6,443 nucleotides of DNA from an uncultured Bacilli bacterium (GTDB lineage: Bacteria; Bacillota_I; Bacilli_A; RF39; UBA660): the NCBI GenBank assembly GCA_947588975.1, contig CANQAF010000054.1, positions 1 through 6,443 on the forward strand, read 5' to 3'. Below are positions 1 through 6,247 of this stretch, piece by piece (position 1 is the first letter of the stretch; each line of letters begins with the position of its first letter). The notes beneath the pieces are model-generated. The model had not been told where the DNA came from, made no database searches, and was given only the letters and a program-made list of their open reading frames with translations. The position numbers were made by a program, and so were the translations under genes.

Positions 1-7
1 ATCAATC

Positions 8-84
<77 letters not shown>

Positions 85-110
85 AGATGTGTCTTATAAA
101 GAACACATTC

Positions 111-139
111 ATTATATAATAAAAATTTATTTTATTCAA
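111..139 (-). promoter_or_regulatory. sigma-A promoter of the tRNA-Arg gene
   Basis: On the minus strand the -35 box TTGAAT (139-134) is separated by exactly 17 bases from a perfect -10 box TATAAT (116-111). Transcription would begin near 104, about 20 bases before the mature tRNA 5' end at 84. The -35 box overlaps the last codons and stop of gerM. I see no terminator between gerM and the tRNA, so read-through from gerM is also possible. Confidence 0.75.
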
Positions 140-1097
140 TAGTTTTAATTACACTTTTATAAATTTCTTGGTCATCTACTTGGAATACTACTTCCTTTAC
201 ATCATAGTTATCTCCAACAGATAAACAGATAGTATATATTACTTCTTCTAATATGTTTTGTTCTGTCATATCGTTAAAAATATATGAATTGAATGTTAAA
301 AATAAAGAATCCATTTCTTGCTCTGTTGCTAACAATTCAGTGTTACTATTTAAATAGCTCATTAAATTGGTAGTATATAAATTAGAACTTGATAATTCAT
401 CTACAATAATTTTAATTTTTTCCCGATCATCATTTACGTATTTTGTAACCGGTACATAATAAGTAGTATCATTGTATTTACTTACATAGTAAACAGTTAC
501 TTGATTTATATCATGATATGTTTGTAAATCATATTCTTTATTGATACCATAGCTTCGATCTAATGTACTTGGTAAATTTTTACCAGAATGTGGTAGTTTT
601 GTAAGAATATCACCTTCTACATAAATGATAATTTGTTTTACTTCATCAATACTAGTCAATGTATATACAATTGCCTCTATTACTTTTTCTTCATACTCTT
701 TTTTCATATTTAATAATTCTTTTGAAAAGTCTACTTTTAATAAATTATTTTCATAATGAATACTTAAGATTTCTGTATCACTAGGGATAATTGCGCGAAA
801 TCCATTTGGAACTTGACTATCTCCTTTTCCATCTTGAATTAAAATATTTAACAAATTTCTGGCTTTCGTCTCAATATCTGCTTGCGCATCTACAACTACT
901 TTAGTACGTGCTACCATTTCATTAGAATCTAATAAATAAATAGTTGATTTTTCAATCATATAATCTACATAATCAATGGTACTTGGTACTTCATCTAAAT
1001 TTTGTAGTTGTTCTTTTGGTATCAGGTATAAAAGTAATAAAGCAAATAATACTGCTGAAGATAAAATTATCTTTTTTTGAAAAACACGTTTTAACAT
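132..1097 (-). CDS. gerM: GerM-type sporulation/germination protein with two GerMN domains
   Basis: This 321-residue protein has a basic N-terminus and one hydrophobic segment at about residues 10-26, so it is probably anchored with the rest outside the cytoplasm. Two GerMN-type domains follow, at about 51-170 (GFRAIIPSDTEILSI and LLKVDFSKELLN are typical) and about 199-312 (starting VTVYYVS). In Bacillus subtilis, GerM is a mother-cell protein in the space between forespore and mother-cell membranes. It acts with the SpoIIQ-SpoIIIAH channel and also affects germination. B. subtilis GerM is a lipoprotein, but this protein has no N-terminal cysteine (its only cysteine is near residue 291), so it would be held by an uncleaved signal anchor. 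Its ATG has the ribosome binding site AGAGGTG five bases upstream. It lies directly downstream of gerE, but a terminator separates the two. The family call is strong. The exact role is inferred from the family and from gerE next door. Confidence 0.88.
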   Translation of the reverse strand: MLKRVFQKKIILSSAVLFALLLLYLIPKEQLQNLDEVPSTIDYVDYMIEKSTIYLLDSNEMVARTKVVVDAQADIETKARNLLNILIQDGKGDSQVPNGFRAIIPSDTEILSIHYENNLLKVDFSKELLNMKKEYEEKVIEAIVYTLTSIDEVKQIIIYVEGDILTKLPHSGKNLPSTLDRSYGINKEYDLQTYHDINQVTVYYVSKYNDTTYYVPVTKYVNDDREKIKIIVDELSSSNLYTTNLMSYLNSNTELLATEQEMDSLFLTFNSYIFNDMTEQNILEEVIYTICLSVGDNYDVKEVVFQVDDQEIYKSVIKTIE

Positions 1098-1122
1098 GAA
1101 TTCACCTCTATATAATGGTATG

Positions 1123-1151
1123 AAAAAAATCGCATTTTCATGCGGTTTTTT
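1123..1151 (-). terminator. Rho-independent terminator between gerE and gerM
   Basis: Just after the gerE stop codon, the minus strand reads a stem CGCAT/ATGCG (1144-1140 with 1135-1131) closed by a GAAA tetraloop. One base later comes a run of seven T (1129-1123). A-tracts on the upstream side can pair with the T-run, so the element is nearly symmetric and could work in both directions. It implies that gerE ends here and that gerM needs its own promoter or partial read-through. Confidence 0.75.
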
Positions 1152-1356
1152 AAAATGTTAATTCTCCAAGTTTTAAAAGTTCTACTACTGCACTCGCTCT
1201 ACCTTTAACTCCTAACTTTTGCATAGCATTTGATATATGATTTCGAACTGTTTTTTCGCTAATTCCTAACTTTTTAGCAATCTCTGCAGTTGTTTGGTTG
1301 ACAATTAATAATTCAAAGACTTCTTTTTCTCTTTTTGTTAGGATACTTTTACTCAT
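1150..1356 (-). CDS. gerE: GerE, LuxR-type late sporulation transcription regulator
   Basis: This small protein is essentially a lone LuxR/NarL-type helix-turn-helix domain. The stretches ISEKTVRNHISNAMQKLGV and LTKREKEVFELL match B. subtilis GerE (74 residues), as I remember it, almost residue for residue. GerE is a DNA-binding regulator in the mother cell. It acts late in sporulation with sigma-K to switch coat and cortex genes. I chose the ATG at 1356 (68 residues) because GAGGG lies about five bases upstream. A GTG at 1368 would add four residues (MRES), but its AGGAA is only one or two bases away, too close for a good start. The gene has a sigma-K-like promoter, as expected for gerE, and is followed by a terminator and then gerM. 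Identification is very secure. The start codon is less so. Confidence 0.95.
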   Translation of the reverse strand: MSKSILTKREKEVFELLIVNQTTAEIAKKLGISEKTVRNHISNAMQKLGVKGRASAVVELLKLGELTF

Positions 1357-1402
1357 ACTTTCCCTCACTTCCTAAGTTGGGTGGCTTTATATTGACTCAT
1401 AT

Positions 1403-1429
1403 TATTTTATGTGACTAATAATTATACGT
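1403..1429 (-). promoter_or_regulatory. Predicted sigma-K promoter of gerE
   Basis: On the minus strand AC (1429-1428), a 16-base spacer and CATAAAATA (1411-1403) match the sigma-K consensus AC-N16-CATANNNTA in full. Transcription would begin near 1396, giving a leader of about 40 bases before the ATG at 1356. In B. subtilis gerE is itself transcribed by sigma-K, which supports the reading. No good sigma-A promoter faces gerE nearby. Confidence 0.7.
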
Positions 1430-1618
1430 GAAGCCATTTGCCTATAAATAAAAGAATATATAAGGATTTAAAAAATAATATGGTTTTTCTGATATTCATA
1501 AAAAAGTCTAGTGGAATTCTAATAACATAAGATGTATATAAGGAGTATTTATAAATTCAATATTGATTTTGATATTTATCAATACAATTACTGGATATTT
1601 CAAGGATATTTTTTGTGA

Positions 1619-1627
1619 TGTTATAAT
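1619..1627 (+). promoter_or_regulatory. Possible upstream extended -10 promoter
   Basis: TG, one base and then a perfect TATAAT (1622-1627) form an extended -10 box facing the 85-residue gene. The base sequence at the -35 distance (TTCAAG) is poor. It may be a second, weaker start upstream of the main promoter at 1654-1682. Confidence 0.25.
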
Positions 1628-1653
1628 GTTCCTGTTTTCTCAAACAATTTATA

Positions 1654-1682
1654 TAGACAATATTATATTTTTGTGATAGAAT
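1654..1682 (+). promoter_or_regulatory. Sigma-A promoter of the 85-residue gene and probably mutS
   Basis: TAGACA (1654-1659), a 17-base spacer and TAGAAT (1677-1682) each match the sigma-A consensus at five of six bases. A TG at 1674-1675 makes an extended -10 box. Transcription would begin near 1689, about 18 bases before the start codon. It probably also reads on into mutS 44 bases after this gene. Confidence 0.7.
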
Positions 1683-1706
1683 AGAATTTTATAAAGGAGT
1701 AATCAT

Positions 1707-1964
1707 ATGAATCAAACATTTGACAGAAGTACTCAAGCAGTATTATGGATGGATGAATATGATCAACAAATTGCTTCTGGGACATCAATTGAACTATTAA
1801 TATGCCAATTGAATGAACAGTTACAAATTGCGGAATGTAAGCATTTATGTGAAAATCCATTACTTGAAAATTTTGCTGAATTAGAGCAATTCGCAAAAAA
1901 GACTATTGATTATGATGCCCGTTTAAGTTATTTAGAAAGTAAGAGAAAGATAAAAGTAAAATAG
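1707..1964 (+). CDS. Small hypothetical protein upstream of mutS
   Basis: This 85-residue protein is soluble and mostly helical in character. It has no signal peptide and no membrane segment. It begins MNQTFDRSTQAVLW, has three cysteines (about residues 33, 44 and 48) and ends in a basic tail, SKRKIKVK. I do not recognise the family. Translation signals are excellent: AAAGGAG lies seven bases before the ATG, and a strong promoter sits just upstream, so this is a real gene. It is 44 bases upstream of mutS on the same strand. In Bacillus the genes before mutS include ymcA (ricA) and cotE, but I see no clear sequence resemblance to either, nor to YlbF-type regulators. A weak hairpin with a T-run straddles its stop codon, so mutS may be only partly cotranscribed. 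Confidence 0.8.
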   Translation: MNQTFDRSTQAVLWMDEYDQQIASGTSIELLICQLNEQLQIAECKHLCENPLLENFAELEQFAKKTIDYDARLSYLESKRKIKVK

Positions 1965-1982
1965 ACTTCTTTCTTTTTTTTT
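1944..1982 (+). terminator. Possible weak terminator or attenuator before mutS
   Basis: AGAAAG (1944-1949) can pair with CTTTCT (1969-1974), and inside it AAGT (1954-1957) with ACTT (1965-1968), with a 4-base bulge and a 7-base loop. Nine T follow (1974-1982). The stem is AT-rich and bulged, and part of it lies in the coding end of the 85-residue gene, so termination would be partial at best. Confidence 0.35.
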
Positions 1983-1990
1983 GATAAAAT
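1962..1990 (+). promoter_or_regulatory. Possible mutS-proximal promoter
   Basis: TAGACT (1962-1967), 17 bases and TAAAAT (1985-1990), with TG at 1982-1983, resemble the layout of the promoter at 1654-1682. The predicted start, near 1997, falls at the edge of the mutS ribosome binding site, leaving almost no leader, so this is tentative. Confidence 0.3.
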
Positions 1991-2008
1991 GGATATGAAG
2001 GTGATCGT

Positions 2009-4549
2009 ATGGAACGTAAGGATGTAGATATGAGCAAAGTAAGTCCTGCGATGAAACAGTATTTAGAGATCAAAGCTCAAAACGAAGATGTAGTAATATT
2101 TTTTCGTTTAGGAGATTTTTATGAGATGTTTTTTGAGGATGCCATTCAAATATCAAGAGAATTAGAATTAGCTCTTACGAGTAAAAATGCTGGATTAGAT
2201 GAAAAAATACCAATGTGTGGAATTCCCCATCATGCTGCCAATGTCTATATTGAAAAGCTAGTTGAAAAGGGGTATAAAGTAGGAATTGTAGAGCAGTTAG
2301 AAGATCCTAAAAAAGTAAAAGGAATTGTGAAACGAGATATCATTCAAATTATTAGTAAAGGTACTATGATGGAGAATGAATTTTTAAAAGAATATGAAAA
2401 TAACTATATAGGAAGTATTTTAGATTTCCATCATGCTTATGTAATTGCTTATACTGATATTACAACTGGAGAATTATTTGTAACTATGGTAGAGCATAAT
2501 ATCTCTACATTAGTTAGCCAAGTGGTAAGTATTGGTATTGGCGAAGTAATTGTTGAAAGTAAATTAGATAAAAGTATTATCTCCCTTTTTAAAAATCAAT
2601 TTAAAATTGGAGTAACAGTTACCGATGAAGTTACAACATTAACAGAATATGAAGCGGTATATCAACATATTGAAGATGTTCGTTACATCGAAACAATTAA
2701 ACATTTATTAACCTATATTACTAATACACAAAAGCGCAGTTTGACTCATGTTATGAAAGCAGTAGTGATTGAAAATAAAAACTATCTGCATATGGATATT
2801 CATACAAAACGTAATTTAGAATTAACAGAAACTTTAAGGTTAAAGCAACGTAATTTCTCTTTAATTTGGTTATTAGATCGAACGAAGACTGCAATGGGGT
2901 CTCGTATGTTAAAACAAATGATTGAAAGCCCTCTTGTGGATGAAAAAGAGATCAATCGTAGATACGATATGGTTGAAATTTTACTAAAAGAATTTATTTT
3001 AAAAGATGATTTAGAAAAATTATTATTTGAAGTATATGATTTAGAACGTTTAAGTGGTCGTATTGCTTTTGGGAATGCGAATGCAAGAGACTTATTGCAA
3101 TTAAAAAGTTCATTAAAAGTTTTACCAGATATTAAAAATATTCTTTCTAAATTGAATTTTTATAAAACGTTTGAACCTTTAAACGATTTATATACATTAT
3201 TAGAAAAAAGTATATATGAAAATCCACCATTATCCATTAAAGAAGGGTATTTAATCAAAGAAGGCTATTCATCTGAATTAGATGAACTAAAGAATCTTCG
3301 CAAAGGTGGAAAAGACTTTGTTGCTCACTTTGAGGCAGAGGAAAAAGAACGTACTGGAATTAAAAATTTAAAAGTAGGATATAATCGTGTATTTGGTTAT
3401 TATATTGAAATTTCTAAAGGGAATACGGATTTAATTAAAGAAGAGTATGGCTATGAACGCAGACAGACATTAAGTAATTGTGAACGTTATATTAGTCCAA
3501 TTTTAAAAGAAAAAGAAGCATTAATATTAAATGCAGAAGAAAAAATTATTGATTTAGAATATGAATTATTTACAGAGATTCGTGAACAGGTGAAAACCTA
3601 TATTCCAAAGTTACAAAATATTGCAAAAATTATTGCTGAAATTGATGTTTTACAAGCTTTTGCAACAGTAACAGAAGAAAACAATTATGTAAGACCAATA
3701 TTAAATCAAGATCATAATATTCATATTATTGAAGGTAGACATCCTGTTGTTGAGAAAGTATTAGAAACAGAATTTGTATCAAATGATATTATATTAGATT
3801 CAAATACCAATGTGTTATTAATTACTGGGCCTAATATGGCTGGAAAATCTACATATATGCGTCAAATGGCAATTACTGTAATCATGGCACAAATTGGATG
3901 TTTTGTTCCTGCCAAAACAGCAGCATTACCTATTTTTGATGCGATTTATACAAGAATTGGCGCAAGTGATGATTTAGTAAGTGGTGAATCTACTTTTATG
4001 GTAGAAATGAATGAAGCAAATTACGCAATTCAAAATGCTACAAAAAATAGTTTAATACTATTTGATGAACTAGGAAGAGGAACGGCAACCTTTGATGGAA
4101 TGGCACTTGCTCAATCAATTATTGAATATATTCATAATAAACTAGAATGTAAAACGTTTTTTTCTACACATTATCATGAATTAACAGATTTAAATCAAAC
4201 ATTACATCATTTAAAAAATGTACATGTTAGTGCATATGAAGAAAATGGTTCGATTACTTTTTTACATAAGGTAAAAGATGGTAGCGTAGATAAAAGTTAT
4301 GGAATTCATGTCGCTTCCTTAGCAGGATTACCATCTTCATTAATTCAAAGAGCAAATCAAATTTTAAATGTATATGAAAAACAAGAACAAAAAAGAGATA
4401 CAAAAATTCAAGAAGCATTACCGCTTGATGAATTAATTGCACCTGTTTCATCCAAAATAGAAGAAGAGTTAAAAAATTTGAATGTGCTTGAAATGACACC
4501 TCTAGAAGCACTTAATCAATTATATGAATGGAAAGAACAACAAAAATAG
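2009..4549 (+). CDS. mutS: DNA mismatch repair protein MutS
   Basis: This is a full-length MutS1 (846 residues). It is the cytoplasmic ATPase dimer that finds mispaired bases and starts mismatch repair. Domain I carries the mismatch-wedge motif GDFYEMF, with Phe37 and Glu39. The connector, lever and clamp domains span about 130-570. The C-terminal ATPase includes EGRHPVVE, Walker A GPNMAGKST (607-615), Walker B ILFDELGRGT with Asp686 and Glu687, and STHYHEL (719-725). The tail has the usual helical dimerisation end, MTPLEALNQLYEWK. The conserved motifs look intact and I see no frameshift. The nearest thing to a sliding-clamp motif is QEALPL in the linker before the tail, which is not canonical. 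AAGGTGA lies about five bases before the ATG. mutL, often the next gene, is not here; a membrane protein follows 10 bases later. Confidence 0.98.
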   Translation: MERKDVDMSKVSPAMKQYLEIKAQNEDVVIFFRLGDFYEMFFEDAIQISRELELALTSKNAGLDEKIPMCGIPHHAANVYIEKLVEKGYKVGIVEQLEDPKKVKGIVKRDIIQIISKGTMMENEFLKEYENNYIGSILDFHHAYVIAYTDITTGELFVTMVEHNISTLVSQVVSIGIGEVIVESKLDKSIISLFKNQFKIGVTVTDEVTTLTEYEAVYQHIEDVRYIETIKHLLTYITNTQKRSLTHVMKAVVIENKNYLHMDIHTKRNLELTETLRLKQRNFSLIWLLDRTKTAMGSRMLKQMIESPLVDEKEINRRYDMVEILLKEFILKDDLEKLLFEVYDLERLSGRIAFGNANARDLLQLKSSLKVLPDIKNILSKLNFYKTFEPLNDLYTLLEKSIYENPPLSIKEGYLIKEGYSSELDELKNLRKGGKDFVAHFEAEEKERTGIKNLKVGYNRVFGYYIEISKGNTDLIKEEYGYERRQTLSNCERYISPILKEKEALILNAEEKIIDLEYELFTEIREQVKTYIPKLQNIAKIIAEIDVLQAFATVTEENNYVRPILNQDHNIHIIEGRHPVVEKVLETEFVSNDIILDSNTNVLLITGPNMAGKSTYMRQMAITVIMAQIGCFVPAKTAALPIFDAIYTRIGASDDLVSGESTFMVEMNEANYAIQNATKNSLILFDELGRGTATFDGMALAQSIIEYIHNKLECKTFFSTHYHELTDLNQTLHHLKNVHVSAYEENGSITFLHKVKDGSVDKSYGIHVASLAGLPSSLIQRANQILNVYEKQEQKRDTKIQEALPLDELIAPVSSKIEEELKNLNVLEMTPLEALNQLYEWKEQQK

Positions 4550-4559
4550 GAGGCTTATA

Positions 4560-4952
4560 ATGGATTTATTGAAAAAACAAAATTGGTTTGTAAATGTATT
4601 ATTAATATGTATGAGCGGAGGATTATATATATTTGTATTAGCGTATCTATTAAAAATTTATCAAAAAAATGCATGGTATTCGAATTATCGTTACTGGTGT
4701 ATAGGTGCTTTATGTTTATTTTTCCCCGTATTCATTATGTTATTTATATTCTACATTCAAATTTTTTGCAAAGTTGCAAGTAAATTAAATGTTCCAGGAA
4801 AAGAAATTTATGCATATCCATATGCTTGGATTTTGTGCTTTATTGTACCAGTGATTGGTTGGATTCTTTGGCTTGTGATGTTAATTTATATACAAATCTG
4901 GATATTTGTCATGCTTGCGAAAGGAGAAGGAGAATTATACATTACTGATTAA
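4560..4952 (+). CDS. Small multi-pass membrane protein, unknown function
   Basis: This 130-residue, very hydrophobic protein has membrane segments at about 9-33, 45-71 and 88-119, the last long enough for two helices. A short charged tail, KGEGELYITD, follows. It slightly resembles small proteins of the DUF4234 type in its layout (a W and GGLY near the first helix, then a helix-PxxG-helix end), but I cannot assign a family with confidence. I chose the ATG at 4560 because a perfect AGGAGG overlaps the mutS stop and lies six bases before it. An in-frame start at 4524 inside mutS lacks such a site. The tight spacing indicates that it is translated from the mutS transcript. A strong terminator overlaps its stop codon, so it ends the operon. 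I see nothing linking it to mismatch repair. Confidence 0.85.
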   Translation: MDLLKKQNWFVNVLLICMSGGLYIFVLAYLLKIYQKNAWYSNYRYWCIGALCLFFPVFIMLFIFYIQIFCKVASKLNVPGKEIYAYPYAWILCFIVPVIGWILWLVMLIYIQIWIFVMLAKGEGELYITD

Positions 4953-4968
4953 TAATTCTCTTTTTTTT
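4930..4968 (+). terminator. Rho-independent terminator of the mutS operon
   Basis: A perfect 9-bp stem GAGAATTAT (4930-4938) with ATAATTCTC (4952-4960) encloses a 13-base loop and is followed by eight T (4961-4968). The stop codon of the membrane protein lies at the loop edge (4950-4952). This is the clearest terminator in the window and separates mutS from the nucleotidyltransferase. Confidence 0.9.
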
Positions 4969-4970
4969 AT

Positions 4971-4999
4971 TTGTGAAATATCAGAAAAAATGATATGAT
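4971..4999 (+). promoter_or_regulatory. Sigma-A promoter of the nucleotidyltransferase gene
   Basis: TTGTGA (4971-4976), a 17-base spacer and TATGAT (4994-4999) with TG at 4991-4992 form an extended -10 promoter right after the mutS-operon terminator. Transcription would begin near 5006, about 20 bases before the ATG. The ribosome binding site AGGAG is at 5015-5019. Confidence 0.7.
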
Positions 5000-5026
5000 A
5001 GTTTTAATAAAGATAGGAGAAAAAAT

Positions 5027-5929
5027 ATGCAAGAAAATACATTAGTAATTATGGCGGCTGGATTAGGAAGCCGTTATAAAGGTGGTATTAAACAGATGGA
5101 TGGTGTAGGGCCAAACGGAGAATGGATTATGGACTATTCTATTTATGATGCGTATCAAGCAGGAATTCGAAAAGTTATATTGATTATTCGAAGTGAACTA
5201 AAAGAATTGATGAAAGAACATTTTTCTAATTTGCCAATGGATTTAGAAATAGTATATGTATTACAAGAGGTAACAGATTTGCCAAGTGAATTTTCATTTC
5301 CAGAAAGAAAAAAGCCATGGGGGACAGGACATGCTATATTATGTTGTCAAGAGGAGATTAAAGGCCCATTTATCGTAATCAATGCAGATGACTATTATGG
5401 AAAAACTATTTTTTACCATATGAATGCATTTTTGAATCAGCAAACAGAAGATTTTTGTATGGGAGGCTATTTTCTTAAAAATACATTAAGTGAAAATGGT
5501 GGTGTGAATCGTGGTATTTGTACAGTGGATTCAAATTTACATTTAATTGACATTGATGAAATTTATCAAATAGAAAAGCTAGGAGATAGAATCGAAGGTA
5601 AACGATTAGATGATACTATCATTGATTTAGATATGAATGGATATTGTTCTTTAAATTGTTGGGGATTTACCCCAAACATATTTGCAAAATTACAAGCTGA
5701 ATTTATTTCTTTTTTAAATCAAACTGAAAATATTGAAAAAGCTGAATTTCTTTTACCAAATGTGGTAAAACATATGATTAAAGATAATGAAGTTAAAATG
5801 CAAGTATTACCAACGAATGATGAATGGTTTGGTATGACATATCAGGAAGATAAGGAAAAGGTAAAAATGAAAATTCAAGACTATATTAAGGAAGGAAAAT
5901 ATCCAGAACAATTATGGAAGAAGATCTAA
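5027..5929 (+). CDS. Sugar-phosphate nucleotidyltransferase family protein
   Basis: This 300-residue cytoplasmic protein has the GT-A-like fold of NTP-dependent sugar-1-phosphate nucleotidyltransferases. The N-terminal nucleotide-binding signature is MAAGLGSRYKGGIKQ (residues 9-23), with the expected Gly, Arg16 and Lys22. KPWGTGHA (about 96-103) fits the base/sugar-binding loop, and NADDYYG (119-125) supplies the metal-binding aspartates. Such enzymes join a nucleoside triphosphate and a sugar or alcohol phosphate to make an activated donor and pyrophosphate. The usual partner genes (polysaccharide synthesis, or an aminoglycoside-phosphotransferase-like kinase) are not visible here, so the substrate cannot be named. 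It lacks the length and C-terminal beta-helix of GlmU or GlgC. It has its own promoter, and AGGAG lies seven bases before the ATG. I see no clear terminator after it. Confidence 0.85.
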   Translation: MQENTLVIMAAGLGSRYKGGIKQMDGVGPNGEWIMDYSIYDAYQAGIRKVILIIRSELKELMKEHFSNLPMDLEIVYVLQEVTDLPSEFSFPERKKPWGTGHAILCCQEEIKGPFIVINADDYYGKTIFYHMNAFLNQQTEDFCMGGYFLKNTLSENGGVNRGICTVDSNLHLIDIDEIYQIEKLGDRIEGKRLDDTIIDLDMNGYCSLNCWGFTPNIFAKLQAEFISFLNQTENIEKAEFLLPNVVKHMIKDNEVKMQVLPTNDEWFGMTYQEDKEKVKMKIQDYIKEGKYPEQLWKKI

Positions 5930-5972
5930 GTATATCATTATAATATTGATGATGTATTTCGATCGTTTAAAA

Positions 5973-5994
5973 TTCGGCAAAATTTTTTGCAGAA
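5973..5994. repeat. Near-perfect 22-base dyad
   Basis: TTC, G, then GCAAAA, a TT centre, TTTTGC, A, then GAA form a palindrome with one mismatched pair. No T-run follows on the plus strand, so it does not look like a terminator for the nucleotidyltransferase. An operator or a weak hairpin is possible. Confidence 0.4.
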
Positions 5995-6127
5995 AAATAT
6001 AATAGAAAGTAATTTCTACTAATAAAAATATTGTTAATAATGAATATCATAGTGTACTCGTAAGTAGTTATAGTATAAAGAAAATCTAACTAACATTGAA
6101 TTCTTTATTTAAAATTGTTTAAAAAAC

Positions 6128-6156
6128 TTGAGTTCATTCTCTTTATTTGTTATAAT
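6128..6156 (+). promoter_or_regulatory. Sigma-A promoter of the pilin gene
   Basis: TTGAGT (6128-6133), a 17-base spacer and a perfect TATAAT (6151-6156), with TG at 6148-6149, make the strongest promoter-like sequence in the window. Transcription would begin near 6163, giving an unusually long leader of about 170 bases before the pilin start at 6336. The G10 tract lies inside this leader. Confidence 0.7.
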
Positions 6157-6182
6157 CAATATGTCAATAAAATCATAAAATA

Positions 6183-6224
6183 GTTTGTAAGTAGTATAAA
6201 ATATAAAGTATGCTTTTAGCAAAC
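6183..6224 (+). promoter_or_regulatory. Predicted leader hairpin before the G tract
   Basis: In the predicted pilin leader, GTTTGT (6183-6188) can pair with GCAAAC (6219-6224), and inside it AGTAT (6193-6197) with ATGCT (6210-6214), some pairs being G-U. The hairpin ends directly against the G10 run. Folding by eye in AT-rich sequence is unreliable, so this is tentative. It does not match a riboswitch class I know. Confidence 0.3.
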
Positions 6225-6247
6225 GGGGGGGGGGTAACCCCTCTTTT
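6225..6247 (+). repeat. G10 homopolymer with GGGG-TAA-CCCC hairpin
   Basis: Ten consecutive G (6225-6234) are followed by TAA, CCCC (6238-6241) and TCTTTT. Four of the G can pair with the C run in several registers, making a GC hairpin followed by a short T-rich tract, as in a weak terminator. Such a G run is very unusual in this AT-rich DNA and is prone to slipped-strand length change. It lies about 100 bases before the pilin start. Confidence 0.6.

Larger units (their letters stand above)
1369..1706. other. Divergent intergenic region between gerE and the 85-residue gene
   Basis: This stretch is very AT-rich and I find no convincing gene in it. Facing left it holds the sigma-K-like gerE promoter, flanked by the inverted repeat TGGCTT (1382-1387) and AAGCCA (1431-1436). 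Facing right it holds the promoter and ribosome binding site of the 85-residue gene. Between them are the dyad ATTGAT/ATCAAT around 1562-1583 and two copies of GGATATTT, at 1593-1600 and 1604-1611, starting 11 bases apart. Confidence 0.6.

Noticed and set aside
1532..1618. Short 28-codon plus-strand frame between gerE and the 85-residue gene
   Set aside because: It has no ribosome binding site and no recognisable protein character.
1663..1896. Open frame of 77 codons on the minus strand
   Set aside because: It is antisense to the well-supported 85-residue gene and its promoter, and has no ribosome binding site.
4254..4511. Open frame of 85 codons on the minus strand
   Set aside because: It lies wholly within the conserved 3' part of mutS and is a shadow of it.
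4524..4559. Upstream in-frame start of the membrane protein inside mutS
   Set aside because: The ATG at 4560 has AGGAGG at ideal spacing; the earlier start has none and adds a polar stretch that reads like mutS out of frame.
4583..4783. Open frame of 66 codons on the plus strand
   Set aside because: It is out of frame inside the membrane protein gene, which has the perfect AGGAGG start.
5931..5956. Terminator after the nucleotidyltransferase gene
   Set aside because: Only a 4-5 bp ATCAT/ATGAT pairing can form and no T-run follows.
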